Positions 11,562 to 22,056 are shown, numbered from the stretch's first letter. The stretch is DNA of 64,000 nt from Cladopsammia gracilis (GCA_022457155.1 JAJGOT010000942.1:40001-104000); one strand, 5' to 3'. The notes: generated by a model from the sequence alone, not told the origin. Program-made: numbers and translations.

Positions 11562-12319
11562 TTGTTTTTTAGCCCCGTAGGTTTGTTTTGCAAACCGACA
11601 TATCGGGCAAATATATTCAACTGTTGTTTTTTTTTTTATTTCACTTTTGTCTCTATCTCTTCTTTTTGCCGTAAGGATCAGTTTGCCGTTTTTACCTTTA
11701 CTATTTCAAAATTTTTATTGAGCCAGGTCTACGATAGATCCGCATGGCAAACAGCCTCAAATTTTTTAACTCGTCCCCAGACCCCCAATTTGAACTTTAA
11801 AATTACAGCGAAAATGCCATTTTTTAAGGAAAAATTAAAATTTCACCTATTTATGAATTACTCTTCGGAAATCCACACTCGGATTCCATTAACTTGGTTA
11901 TTATTTTCTCTGGAAACGTTAAAATATTTTAACAACTTAAAAAAAAGTCCCGTCATTTTGACCTTGAAGTGACCAAGGTCACGTAGAGGCTTTTATGGAG
12001 TTCAACCGCGCGGTCATCGCTTTTAGCGGTATAACTTATTTTAATAGGCGTAATGTCAACATCCACACTCGGTTTTGAAGCGGACTGCGATCAAGTGAAC
12101 ATTTTTGTGGGAAATATGATTTGGTTGGAGCGAAAAAAACATTTTGCCATGTTTTCAGTGCAATATGCTTCGACTGAGCCCATTTTGGCTTCTATTGGTG
12201 ACTTGCGCGGACTAGCGCCCAGGCCGTTCGAGCTCAACTGCGTATGGGCAATAGTTCATTTTAGTAACGCGCACGCCCGGAGCAAATGTCTCCTTTCAGT
12301 GGGCATTTTTTTGGTATGA
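11562..12319 (+). other. Two unassigned open frames and spacer
   Basis: Frames 11562-11972 (136 codons) and 12053-12319 (88 codons) have no recognisable motif, no signal for splicing and ordinary AT-rich composition. I do not regard either as a supported gene. Confidence 0.25.
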
Positions 12320-12720
12320 CTTGTCATTGGTTTGTCGCTGTGGTTTTGCCGTTATTATAATTTTTTTTATTTGGCAGGCGAGTGCTGAATTTGTATTTGG
12401 TCATCATTTTGGTCTTGCAAAATGTCAGGGGCTGGGAGGAGTGAAACGGGTTGGGATGAGGCAGTGAAGAACGGAGTTTCTCAAATAATCAATGAGTGCA
12501 GGCAGGCGTATTTTTCTTTCCTTTCCCCCTCCCCCTCCTTCGCCTTCTAGCCTGACTCCCACACCCTTGGTTGCGTCTTTTATTTTATTTTATTTGTCTC
12601 TACTTCTACTTCTGCTTCTGTTTTTCTGCCGTAAGGATCAGTTTTCCGTTTCTATTGTTTCACTTCAAGTGTTATTACTGATCTAGGTCTGGAAACCAGA
12701 TCCGGCCATTCTCAACGGTT
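11667..12720 (+). repeat. Two diverged copies of a ~95-bp unit
   Basis: GCCGTAAGGATCAGTTTGCC with ...CCAGGTCTACGATAGATCCG near 11667-11760 is matched by GCCGTAAGGATCAGTTTTCC ...TCTAGGTCTGGAAACCAGAT near 12629-12710. Both are preceded by a T/C-rich tract. Same orientation; family unknown. Confidence 0.5.
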
Positions 12721-12798
12721 TGTTGCAGTGATCGTGCATTCTACGTTTCTTTTGAATCGCCTCAGACGTCCGCGGTTTAGCACAGCGCTCGCTCGCGT

Positions 12799-13099
12799 AT
12801 TCTCGTCCCCAGAGCCGCTTACCCTCTTAACCGCCGGAGCTGGGTACGAGGACCATGGGACAATGGGTCCTCGTACTCAGGCTACGGAGGTTAATGTTAC
12901 AATATTGTTATTGCGTGACACCATCACAGCCTCGTGGCGTGCTACGTCACAACCTCGTTTTCAATAAAGCTTTAATTGTTGAACCGACATCTTGAATCTG
13001 AGTTTCTTCTTCTCTCTCGTCCTCTGTTTATCTGTACGAAGACAATACCAGTTCAACTTGATACAGTTAAGAGGGCCAAGCGGCTCTGGGGACGAGAAT
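12799..13099. mobile_element. ~300-bp foldback element
   Basis: Arm 12799-12831 (ATTCTCGTCCCCAGAGCCGC...CTCTTAAC) is almost exactly the reverse complement of 13066-13099. No target duplication could be fixed. The interior has no coding sequence. Confidence 0.65.
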
Positions 13100-13260
13100 G
13101 TCGGCCGCCGCCAAATACGCCTACCTTGCAGGCTAATTTTAACATCACAACCATCAGCAAGACTCACAGCAAGCAGTTGGCGTCCCCAAACGAAGCAACG
13201 TGTTTACATTCTGATAGCTTCGTTTCTTCGATGCCTTTGTAGACTGTTAAAGCGAAGATT

Positions 13261-13692
13261 ATGAAATCAAATCTAGTGATCGCTTTCATTGTACTACTGG
13301 CTTTTGTCATTGGACAAGGTAAGATAAAACGTCCTTTATATCGCCGGTTCATTTCAAGGGCGAAATTTCGCCGGGACGAAGCCTCGCGCGCATCCTCGAA
13401 ATTTCGCCCTATAAATAAGATCTAAGCGTAAAGTGATCCACTCAAAAACTCAGATCTCGGAAACTCGGACACCTCTGTGAAGCAGCTTGTCAAACCGAGC
13501 TCAGACAGTGAAGTATCAGCCGTTCAAGTTGGAATGTTGTGTCACCCAAACACCCAGTCGAACCATATTTACTGTTTTCTTGATGATTTTACTTCGAAAC
13601 CCTACTTTCGAAGAAGGGGCTCTTATATTAACTGTAGCTATTTTCGAAGAGAGGTTACGCGTTTAAAGATTAACTCGGTGTTTCATCCTTAG
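13261..13692 (+). CDS. Candidate two-exon gene for a small secreted protein (98 residues)
   Basis: Seen: exon 1 (13261-13318) encodes MKSNLVIAFIVLLAFVIGQ plus one base and ends CAAG|GTAAGA. A 135-nt intron ends CTCAG at 13453. Exon 2 (13454-13692) is open in exactly the required phase to TAG. The product would have a classical signal peptide (charged n-region, 12-13 hydrophobic residues, cleavage probably near GQ/D). The mature part of ~79 residues has a Ser/Asp/Val-rich first half, three Cys (in MLCHP, IYCFL, INCSY), an FRRR and an FRRE basic patch. The polypyrimidine tract before the acceptor is weak and no clear poly(A) signal follows. Not recognised: no match to a peptide family I know. 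The odd Cys number argues against a tight disulfide-bonded toxin fold. Confidence 0.45.
13357..13410. repeat. Inverted repeat inside the candidate intron
   Basis: AGGGCGAAATTTCG (13357-13370) is the exact reverse complement of 13397-13410, with a CpG-rich loop. GGCGAAATTTCGCC is itself a palindrome. It could be a tiny MITE or an RNA hairpin in the intron. Confidence 0.7.
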
Positions 13693-14282
13693 GAATGATG
13701 GCGCAATAATTAAACGACTGACATTTACGTTAGGCTCCAATACACTCTTGCTGCCTTGGAGTAATCGAAAATATCTTTTCCATTCATGAATATTTTAACA
13801 AATTTACTTTTTAGTTACCGTTAATGGTCGTTAGTTTATCGACTAAAAGTCGGACGGCGTTTCATTTCGAAACAAAAAGAAGTTTACCGAAGACTTCTAC
13901 GAGTTCATCCAATAATTTATAGTCAGAAGCGTGCAGACGTTTTTTCCGCATGCAGTGAAGTTACATTATGTCTGGATATTATACAGATAACAAACACATG
14001 GAGGAGTTTGTTTGTTTGTATGAGTCAAAAGTACGTTACAATGTTAGTGCGCAGCGCTTTTTTATTTCAGATTAGGATGCGTAGTTTATTGAGTTTTTAG
14101 TGGTTCCAGTGTGGTCTCTTCCATTGTTTACTTAAACAAGAAACTACACCAAGGTGTATAAATGGGCACTGTCAACCACAAGTGGTTTGAACGTAATGGA
14201 CGAAAGTGCTTAGCGTAAGTAAATAATGAAGGATCCAAACCATTTGAACCATGGACTGTTTTATAGCATTCCGTTAGTGTTA
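13693..14282. other. No gene seen
   Basis: AT-rich sequence after the stop of the candidate secreted-protein gene. No AATAAA-type signal stands out and no repeat boundary was found. Confidence 0.35.
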
Positions 14283-14752
14283 AAAACTCGCGTCTTTTCT
14301 CCAGAGTTGGCCATCCTAAAAGGCCTAGTCTCTCTTCATAACACAGGTCTTTCTCTTAGCGCCTAGAGCACACTTTGATGCACGTCTTTGTACCTTTTCA
14401 AGTGTAGCGATGTCCTTCTTTAGGTGCGGACTCCATACTGGTGCACAGTATTCAAGGATTGGGCGAATCATGCACTTGTACAGTTTGGAGAATATCTTTG
14501 AACATTTGGTACCAACCAACCTTTTTAAAAAGCCAAGAACATAATTTTCCTTGTTTGCACTCTTTTCAACTTGCAAAGACCATGAAAGATTTGATGTTAG
14601 ATAAATTGCTAAATCCTTTGTATCGCGCACAGATCTTAAAGGCTGATTTAGCACACTGTACTCTGGTTTAGAAGTATCTTTGTTATGGGTTATCCACATT
14701 ACCTCACACTTGTCACTATTAAACTCCAAGTTCCAATCATTACTCCAGCCAC
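14283..14752 (-). pseudogene. Non-LTR retrotransposon reverse transcriptase, 3' thumb region (CR1/jockey-like)
   Basis: Read on the minus strand: WSNDWNLEFNSDKCEVMWIT, then NLSWSLQVEKSANK, VLGFLKRLVG, LYKCMIRPILEYCAPVWSPH and LEKVQRRASKCALG. After a frame change near 14330 come ERLGLLGWPTLEKRREF. These are conserved blocks downstream of the catalytic FADD box in CR1/jockey-group RTs. The catalytic box is absent because the copy is 5'-truncated at ~14752. At least one frameshift; not functional. Confidence 0.85.
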
Positions 14753-14933
14753 CAATTTATTTAATATTAACATTTATTATATGTAAGTAAATGATGCGAG
14801 AAGACAATCTAAATCACATTTTACTTTCACCAATTAAAATCTAAAAAAAACAAGAATTATAACACTTCTAAAACATTTGATAGCTCTGATAAAACACAGT
14901 AGTGTGCATACAAAAAGCGCAAAATAATCCGTT

Positions 14934-15098
14934 ATGACAGTTACCGAAGTGAACAGAACGGTTTCCATAAGAACCGAAATGAAATATGATGGCTCGACGA
15001 TTAATTTCCCAATACCTCAGAAGATAAACTTGTGGTTAGCCTACAGAACTGTACAGTTTTTCCATCTTAACAACACTGCAGTCTTAGCGTTCTTGGAG
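14934..15098 (+). CDS. Candidate short exon (55 codons) with splice donor
   Basis: Open from ATG 14934 to GAG|GTAAAC at 15098/15099, exactly 55 codons, phase 0. The text (MTVTEVNRTVSIRTEMKYDG..., ending ...AVLAFLE) has balanced composition and mixed codon use unlike chance AT-rich frames, but no motif I recognise. No acceptor partner was found downstream, so this is a weak call. Confidence 0.2.
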
Positions 15099-15224
15099 GT
15101 AAACATTTGCTCAGATTTCATTCCTTGTGTGTGTATCTTACAACTAATTGATGCTGGAAGAAAATGTACTCAAATGTTGCTCTAGAAACTCGAAAGTTTC
15201 CTTTCAACCAATAATCCACTACAG

Positions 15225-15599
15225 TAAAAACCCGCGTGTAAGAACCTACATTTTTTGAAGTTTAGCAAAACAGGTTCTTGTATTTTGGGGTAGTTTGGCA
15301 ATTTAGGCTTAGTAGGTTCTTAATTGGCTTCTTAATTTCTATGAAGGAGATATAGAGTAGTTGTAGATTACCAGAAAAATAAAATAAAAAAAATTAAATT
15401 TTAAATAAGCAGATTAAATTACAGAATGTATATTTAGTCCATGAAGACAATTACAGTATGTACTTTATATAAACCGGTTTTTGTTGTAGGAATTACATAT
15501 ACTTTTATTTGTCATTGCAGTTTGGTATTTTCTTGTAATATAAATTTGCAAAATTATCTCAAAGCCAAACTCCTTGGTTAAAATGTTAATCATAATTTA
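15225..15599. other. No gene seen; low-complexity AT-rich
   Basis: Contains AGGTTCTTGTATTTTGG and AGTAGGTTCTTAATTGG phrases, a degenerate short duplication. Nothing else identifiable. Confidence 0.35.
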
Positions 15600-16970
15600 A
15601 CTGTAACCCACATTTTTTTTTACCAAATCAAGTGTATTTTTTAAAGTGATTTAAAAGTACTTTAAAGGTATTTGAACGATTTTAACTGTATTTTTAGCTC
15701 ATGGTGGTGCATTTTTATTATATTTAACAAAACTTCTAAAATAGTGGTAAGTGTTTGAAATGTATTTTAGGTATATTTAAATACTATTTAATAAACCAGA
15801 TAGGTTTTTCCATGAATGTGTAAGCTATTTGTCGCCAAAACTACATATCAAGTAGAGTATTTGAACCTTATTTTGACAACATGACTGCCGAAGTGTTACT
15901 CTAAATTGTTTTAAATAGACTATTTGAACGCTGTTTGGAAAAAAATCATAAAATGTTGTCGATTTATAATGTAGTTGTAACAAGTAAAAAATAAAAATAG
16001 ATTTTAAATATGATGTTTAAATACTACATAAATAGTCTATTTAAAACATTTTAAAGTTGAATTCACAAGTCAGAGCTATTTGTAAGGTGATTTTAAAATA
16101 CTAAAACCAGGAGCTGTTTCCAAACAGACTTTAAACATACTTTTTTCTTAGTATTTTGAGAGAAAAGCACTTTGTTACAGGTATGTACATATTACTCGGC
16201 CGAATCTGGGACGGTCGGGAAACAGCAAAATCCCCGATCGTCTGGGATTTTCCCGACATACGAAAACCAGGCTTTACTACAGGATCCGGTGCTTCTATTT
16301 CGTTACGTTGGCCTTTGCAAATACAGTTACTTGTTCACATTATTTTATAGCCGATTCGATACTTTACTGCAGGATCCGGTGCTTCTATTCGTGGTCTTCA
16401 CATATACAGTTCCTTGTTTATTATCATGACAGTATACATGGAGGCCAAAGTTAATTATCAACCTCATACGTGCAGCCGAACGCCGACTTGCGAGATGAAC
16501 CTGAATTAAATAGCAAGGCGATATCGAATGGCGCGTCAAAATACATTTTATTATTCTGCGAAATGCAAATACCTGAATGACCTCAGGGTATGTTGTATTC
16601 TATTCTGAATGAGGTGCAGGATTGCAGAAAATTAATTCATTTATTTTAGAACGAAACATGATACAACGGGATGTATAGTTATTTAATGAGATAGAAATAT
16701 GATCTGATCTCATTAAACTAGTTTTCTGCAATCCTGCACCTTAGTGTCTATTCTGCCCAATAAAGCTTGTGTTTAGAGGAGAGAGGCCAATCGCTCGTAT
16801 ATATTTAGTTTACATGTATGTGAGAACACACATTTGTAAACAGACAATTTATGGAGCGTTCCGCAAAGGAAACATACACGAATTATGATTACAGTTAAGT
16901 CTCTTCTTAAAAATTAAAAGTAATACGTTATATCTTCTTTATGAGCGTCCTCTTATCATGGAATGAAAAT
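15600..16970 (+). repeat. Dispersed repeat, copy A
   Basis: Collinear with 53405-55440 in the same orientation at roughly 85-90% by eye. Shared blocks include GTGATTTAAAAGTACTTT, ACAACATGACTGCC, TAAAATGTTGTCGATTTATA and CTTTTTTCTTAGTATTTTGA, then GGCGCGTCAAAATA and GGAGCGTTCCGCAAAGGAAA. No coding sequence was recognised. Copy A has its own MITE insertion (16608-16746) and a local ~90-bp tandem duplication marked by CAGGATCCGGTGCTTCTATT at ~16278 and ~16368. Confidence 0.8.
16608..16746. mobile_element. 139-bp MITE with 9-bp target duplication
   Basis: Flanked by TCTATTCTG at 16599-16607 and 16747-16755. Copy B of the host repeat has one TCTATTCTG and no insert, which proves the insertion. 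TIR core GGTGCAGGATTGCAGAAAA is perfect on both sides. A 9-bp duplication fits Mutator-like elements (known hallmark 8-11 bp). Confidence 0.85.
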
Positions 16971-16974
16971 CATA

Positions 16975-17084
16975 TTTCTATCTCGTTGGAATGAATAACA
17001 ATACATCCCATTGTATCATGCTTCGTTCTAAAAAAAGGACTGAATTAATTTTCTGCAATCCTGCACCTCACTCCATGGAACACT
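16975..17084. repeat. Second, inverted partial copy of the same MITE
   Basis: Reverse complement of ~16610-16705, with GATACAATGGGATGTATTGT and the TIR core followed by CTCACT. Together with the first copy it forms a large inverted repeat around 16750-16970. Confidence 0.75.
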
Positions 17085-17224
17085 GGAAAACTTGAACCAC
17101 TTACAGACTTCACTAAAGTTAGTTAAATCTTTGTAAAATGTCTACATTTCCTCTGTAAATTACGAACTCTGTAAACGTGCACATTCCCAGAGATTTTGTA
17201 ACTTCGTAAAAAGTCCGTAAATTA

Positions 17225-18145
17225 CAGGGGCCGGATTCACGAAATCCTACCTAAGATATATCTTAAGATATAACTTAAGAGAAACTTTAGGAGCTTCCTA
17301 AGATATGTCCTATGTGCTATTCACGAACGATATCTTATGAACATCCCAAGGTAAGCGTAACTTAGCAGTCTCCTAAGTTTAATGGTCGCGGGCAGTTATA
17401 GATTAGTAAAAGTAAACCAATCCGAGACAGTTTATATGGCGCACTCTTATGAATAGTAAGTTATGAAAATTACATGGATGAATGTTTTGTATTGTGTAAA
17501 TTGTTGTTACGATGACCATACAATAACTTTTATTTCATCTCTAATTTGAGATAGCAAAACTGATCTTCGTTCAAGGTCAGTAGCGAAAGCAACAAACAAA
17601 TCCATCTTCATTTTAATAGGGTCTACTTCGATATTTGTTGTACAAGGCCTTATTTTCACGGCGAAAAACGGAAATATAACTCTGCAATGAGAAAGAAATG
17701 TGGAACCCGTTAATGACACGAAGGCCTATATGTAACTAACCGTGTTGTTTGACATTACAAGAAAATAATTATTTTTCTAATGAAAGCAATATAATGCTTT
17801 AAAATGTTTATCCAATCGGTAGCTATTGTGATACACAATAATCACGCTGAAAATCGACGTTAAACTCGTCAACAATCGAATTTAGCCCTCCCGTCAAGAC
17901 ATGTTTTAATAAGTTAGGAGGTCAATTTTGAGCTCTTAAGTTTAGGAGAAAAATTAACACATATCTTAAGTTAGCAGGTCTTCGTCAATACCAGTTAAGA
18001 CATGTCAAAAAATTAGGAGGTCCTAAGCTTAGGAGAAAAAAATAAGACATTTCTTAAAATAGGTCTTCGTGAATACCAGTTATCTCCTAAGTTAAATCTT
18101 AGGAGGCTCTTTGGACTTAGGATGCTTTCGTGAATACGGCCCCAG
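17225..18145. mobile_element. ~920-bp TIR element of the GGGGCCGTATTCACGAAA type
   Basis: Left end CAGGGGCCGGATTCACGAAA; the reverse complement of the right end is CTGGGGCCGTATTCACGAAA. The ends contain palindromic ...CCTAAG...CTTAGG... subrepeats (TTAGGAG/CTCCTAA recurs at 17290, 17920, 18030 and 18080). A 17880-18080 block is partly duplicated (AAGACATGT...GGAGGTC...AGGAGAAAAA). No transposase; the 8-bp flanks do not match, so target duplication is lost or the boundary is off by a few bases. hAT-like by the CAGGGG terminus only. Confidence 0.7.
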
Positions 18146-18735
18146 GACATTTTCTGCGCTAAGATCGCAAAAAATATGTATGTAATCTTGATGTTTTTCT
18201 TGTAAATTTTGTGTAAAATTTACAGAGATTTTATGTTACAAACAACAAATCTCCGTAAAATCTTTCTACTTTTTCTGTAAAAATGGCACGAGAAAAAAAT
18301 CTCTATAAACCAGTAAACGAAAAGTCCCCTTATTATCTCTGTAAAAAGTGAGTCAAAAAAACTTAATGAAATGTTTGTAAAATGTATACAAAAAAACTAC
18401 ACAAAATGTCACAGAAAAGTACATACAATGCTTGTAAAATGTATGTACTTATTGCACTAAATCTACGCAAAATGTCCATATTTTCCCTGTAAAATCAGCA
18501 TGTATAAAAGGAACGCGTGAAACATGCATAGCATCAAATCTCACTGAAATATCTGTAAAAAGTAAACGAAACATTGCATATAATGTTAGTAAAATGTCCA
18601 CAAATAAACCACACAAATGTCACAGAGAAGTTCATATAATGTCTGTAATTTTCTAAAATTTTATTGCAAGTATAAATTCTTGGAAAATGTATACATTACT
18701 GTCAATAAAATCTAGCTGTAGGAAGAAACATTTTG
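18146..18735. repeat. Degenerate short-period repeat (TGTAAAATGTCTAC-like)
   Basis: The phrases CTGTAAA, GTAAAATGTATAC, AAATGTCACAGA and TTTACAGAGATTTTATG recur irregularly. The same vocabulary occurs at 17100-17220 (so the element at 17225 is inserted in it) and at 28150-28500 beside the 35-bp satellite. Confidence 0.55.
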
Positions 18736-18785
18736 CTACAGTTAAACAAAAGGATTGAACAACTTTACTGCCTTTTATTTAATAA

Positions 18786-18947
18786 GGGCCTGGTCGCACA
18801 ACAGTCAAAAACAAAAATCCGCCTGTGCAAAAATCGAGAAAAACGAAAGAAACCGCTCCGGTGGGACAGGCTTTCGTGAAATGTTTTTGTTTTTATGTCA
18901 TTTTGCAAGGGCTAATTTTTGTTTTTGACTGTAGTGCGACCAGGCCC
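18786..18947. mobile_element. 162-bp foldback MITE, complete copy
   Basis: TIR GGGCCTGGTCGCACAACAGT with AAAAACAAAAAT on the left; the right end is its reverse complement. A second, right-truncated copy is at 29706-29849. No coding. Confidence 0.85.
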
Positions 18948-19018
18948 AAACTCTGAAGTTCAAATAAAACTAATGGCAGCGGAATGCAACTGTCTTAAAA
19001 TGTACGATTTTAAACACC

Positions 19019-19170
19019 AGCCCTCGGTTGTTCAAAAGGTGGATAGCGCTATTCACCGGATAAATCACTATCCGGTGGATAGCACAATTGGTTTGGCTAA
19101 TGCTTATCCACCGGATAGTGATTTATGCGGTGGATAGCGCTATCCACCTTTTGAACAACAGGGGCCAGAG
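19019..19170. mobile_element. ~150-bp palindromic MITE
   Basis: Left GTTGTTCAAAAGGTGGATAG and right CTATCCACCTTTTGAACAAC, with nested CACTATCCGGTGGATAG / CTATCCACCGGATAGTG. The whole sequence folds back on itself. Confidence 0.8.
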
Positions 19171-19673
19171 TTATACATTGTATTAAGGTGGTATTTACCA
19201 GTCAAATACGTCCTAAATGGGCCCTTTTTTAAATATTTTATCGACTTAATTTCAATTTCTGATTGCACTTCCCCTAACTTAATTTTATTTTATTTCCTCC
19301 CTTGCTTTTCTTTTAAAAGTTTTCTTCTTTTTGTTATTGAATACATATAATAAAAGGAATCTTTTGTGACTTAGCCGACGTCAAAATGTAAATCCTGCAA
19401 GAAATAATTGAACTTCTTTAAACCATTCCACGTGAGAAACTGTAATATCGATCCGAAGTGGCGATACATGTCGGCTAACTCAGGAAAGATAGCTTCATTT
19501 GTGTTTGTTAAGTCTGCCAAATTTCAGCAGCTTTGCGTTAAATCTTCGTCTCATGCATGCCGGGAATCCGTCCAATTTTGCACAAAATCAAGCTATAAAA
19601 CTGCAAAGAAATCACTCTGAAAACTCACATCGAGCTGTTTTCAATGGCAGCCATATTGTTGGTGTCTACAATA

Positions 19674-20022
19674 GGTGGTGACTAGAATGGATACTCCAAA
19701 ATCAGGTTGGACACCTTATTGAGACTTATATAACGGAGTAACTGGTTAGCTTTCAGTTGAGGTTAGGGGCAGCAGTTTATATAGTTAAATTTAGGACTAA
19801 GCAACCCGAGAAGCTAGGTGGTACAGTGGTACGGTAGGCTATGTAAGCCTAAGCCAAGCTGAGGTCACAGGTTCAATCCTGGCTGGGGATTTTAGATTTT
19901 CTTTTTTACACTTAAAAATTTATTGAAAATAAATTGTAAGTGTCGACATTACGTTATATAATTCTCAATGAGTGTCCGAGGTGATCCGACCTGATGTTGG
20001 AGTATCCATTCTAGTCACGACC
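19674..20022. mobile_element. 349-bp TIR element with a tRNA-derived core and 10-bp target duplication
   Basis: Flanked by GTCTACAATA at 19664-19673 and 20023-20032. TIR GTGACTAGAATGGATACTCC on both ends, then GGACAC...TTATATAACG on both sides of the core. The core contains a Pol III-type promoter. A related core in the opposite orientation lies in 59415-60065. The 10-bp duplication suggests a Mutator-like transposase in trans. Confidence 0.85.
19811..19885 (+). repeat. tRNA-derived Pol III promoter sequence (A and B box)
   Basis: A box TGGTACAGTGG (19819-19829) and B box GGTTCAATCCT (19870-19880) are 40 nt apart, as in tRNA genes. The folded tRNA is degenerate: acceptor ends do not pair well. 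It is best read as a SINE-type tRNA relic, not a working tRNA. Confidence 0.6.
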
Positions 20023-20381
20023 GTCTACAATAATAGTTTCCAGCGGTAAAACGTCGAAAATGGCCCAATTTTGGGCCCTTCTTTCCGTTTACGGGGTGCT
20101 ATTTTTCCCGCGAAACCAATCAAAAATGGCGATTGTAAACAATGACACATCTGCACAGCAACGGAACCAGCAACGGAACCCCAACAGTGTGATGGCATGA
20201 AATGTGATAAATCAAACAGAAGAAACGTGTGATCGAAGAAAATACGCGTAGATCAGAGCGAATAGTTTAAAAAAGGAAAAAGTTGAAGTGATGCCACTGA
20301 AAAAGCGGTTATACATGACGAAGGAGAAGTCAGAAAAGGGTAACGAGACTCGTGGTCCAGGCTCGCAGTCGAGAATACTGA

Positions 20382-20684
20382 GTGCTAGATTTTGATAAGT
20401 CGAAGAAAGCTGGCTGTATAATAACACAGGACAAACGATCGTCTTTATCGGGAGTGAAGGTTTACTTTCGCTACATAAACCCTGTTGGGAAAACAGTTAA
20501 AAGTGCTAATGATGTAGAGCGAGAACTGAGAGATGAAGGGATCTTCGAGAGATTTCAAGTAACATATACAAATGAACCAAGCCCGCGCCGGAGCCCGCGC
20601 CTAGAAATGAAATCACAGGCAGATGCGTCGCTAAAAGCGTTTTATCCCAGATTTACAATAAGTTTGCCCCAAGTACGTGCTTGA
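20382..20684 (+). CDS. Open frame with methyl-CpG-binding-domain-like segment
   Basis: About 100 codons. Residues ~20-55 read SGVKVYFRYINPVGKTVKSA followed by NDVERELRDEG, which resembles the MBD core (VYY-SP-GK-RS-E...YL). A basic tail with SPRRSPRLEMK follows. Immediately upstream, another frame (ATG at ~20304, MPLKKRLYMTKEKSEKG) is open for ~35 codons and ends just before this one, so a frameshift may separate two parts of one protein. It lies inside the TTAA-flanked element, so it could be an element gene or a captured host exon. The MBD assignment is by motif memory only. Confidence 0.35.
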   Translation: MLDFDKSKKAGCIITQDKRSSLSGVKVYFRYINPVGKTVKSANDVERELRDEGIFERFQVTYTNEPSPRRSPRLEMKSQADASLKAFYPRFTISLPQVRA

Positions 20685-21140
20685 GAGATTTTTCCTTTTA
20701 GATCAAAATACAAATAAAAATACAAAATACAAATAAATGTTGTTTATAGTGGACGAGCACTTAGCTATCAAGCTATTTCACAGGCAAGCCACTTCAAATA
20801 CAGAAACAAATATTGCAACTAGAACATAACAGTTTAAAAATCCCAATCAAATGTTGTCGATTCTTTGATCAAATTACACGGTTTTATTTGATCAAGCTGT
20901 CAACAAGGCCATCCTTGGGGAGATCCGCAGCAGGACGCAACTGCATTTAACGCAGTATGGTGTTCGTATTTTTACCGCGAAAACAGTCTTAGAAACCAAA
21001 CTTTTCTTGTCCATATCTCAAAAGGGTTTGGTTATCCTGGCCTAAAATGTGGTGTACGCATTTTTTTTTAAATTATCTTTGACCTGTAAAAACATCGCTG
21101 CAATCCAAAAAAGTCTCTTTACCCGTCAGTACCACCTTAA

Positions 21141-22056
21141 GTGAAATTACAAGGTCTTCAGTAAGGCTCAGTTCACATTTGGTGCCTGAGAATTAATTAT
21201 CGGGCACTAAAGTGAGCACTGGCTCTCTGTGTAAATGCATATTTCGTTGCTTTAGAAGCACTTGACCCTCAATCCACTGCTTTACATACCCATAACCCCC
21301 TGCTATGCTTATGTTTCAAAATGGTGTCTGACGGCTGCCCAGTGTGTGACATAGCTCAAGTCTCGTTATACAGAACAATCAAATTTCAACAAAGTTACAT
21401 GAAGGTGTTCATTAAGATATATTTCAATCTGTTAAATCTTGATATAAGCTATATATACCCTCTAAAAGTGGTATGCCCAAAAAAACCAATCAAAGATAAT
21501 CTGATCAAGGAGAAAAACTGCATAAAAATCTTACCTACAACTCCAAATAATGATTGTTTTACAAGGTAAATCTAATAATTCTCTATAATAATTTTGTTCT
21601 TGAAATTTCTATAATTTAATTAAAATGTATCAAAATTCTGATAAATAAAACCTAAATGCTGTCAAATAAAACCTAAAATACAACACACATAATGGTCTGA
21701 TACATGGGAAAAAAATTAAATAAGACATTAAATTCATCATTTGTACTTTCATGAAAATAGCACTACAATACTTATAGCATTTTTAAAATAAATTCTCACT
21801 TAATATTTACTTATCTGGGTTGGATTATAAATAAATAATCACATGTAATAAGCTGTAACATTAATGTTTGCCTTGGCCTAACAAGTATTATAAACTTCTT
21901 TTCAATAATGTTTTCATATGTAGATTGTATTTAACATATAAAGTTTCTAATATGTAATCTTTTATACATGTTCTTTATGACTAAAGCTTCTTTGGAATAT
22001 GTTTGACCTTTTTGGAAAAGTCATGCCCAATTTGGTCAGCTCCTTTATGAAATTCA
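21141..22056. other. AT-rich intergenic sequence, nothing recognised
   Basis: Very AT-rich; an open frame at 21321-21569 has no motif. It precedes (on the minus strand, follows) the stop codon of the gene model at 22057. Confidence 0.35.

Larger units (their letters stand above)
19183..21140. mobile_element. ~1.95-kb TTAA-flanked element carrying an MBD-like frame
   Basis: TTAAGGTGGTA at 19183 and its exact reverse complement TACCACCTTAA ending at 21140. TTAA target sites and this TIR length suit Kolobok or piggyBac families. The interior holds a later insertion (19674-20022) and an open frame (20382-20684). No DDE transposase was recognised, so it is non-autonomous or decayed. The short TIR could in principle be two unrelated TTAA elements' ends. 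Confidence 0.5.

Noticed and set aside
19811..19885. A functional tRNA gene
   Set aside because: A and B boxes are good but acceptor and anticodon stems do not pair properly, and the sequence recurs inside mobile elements.
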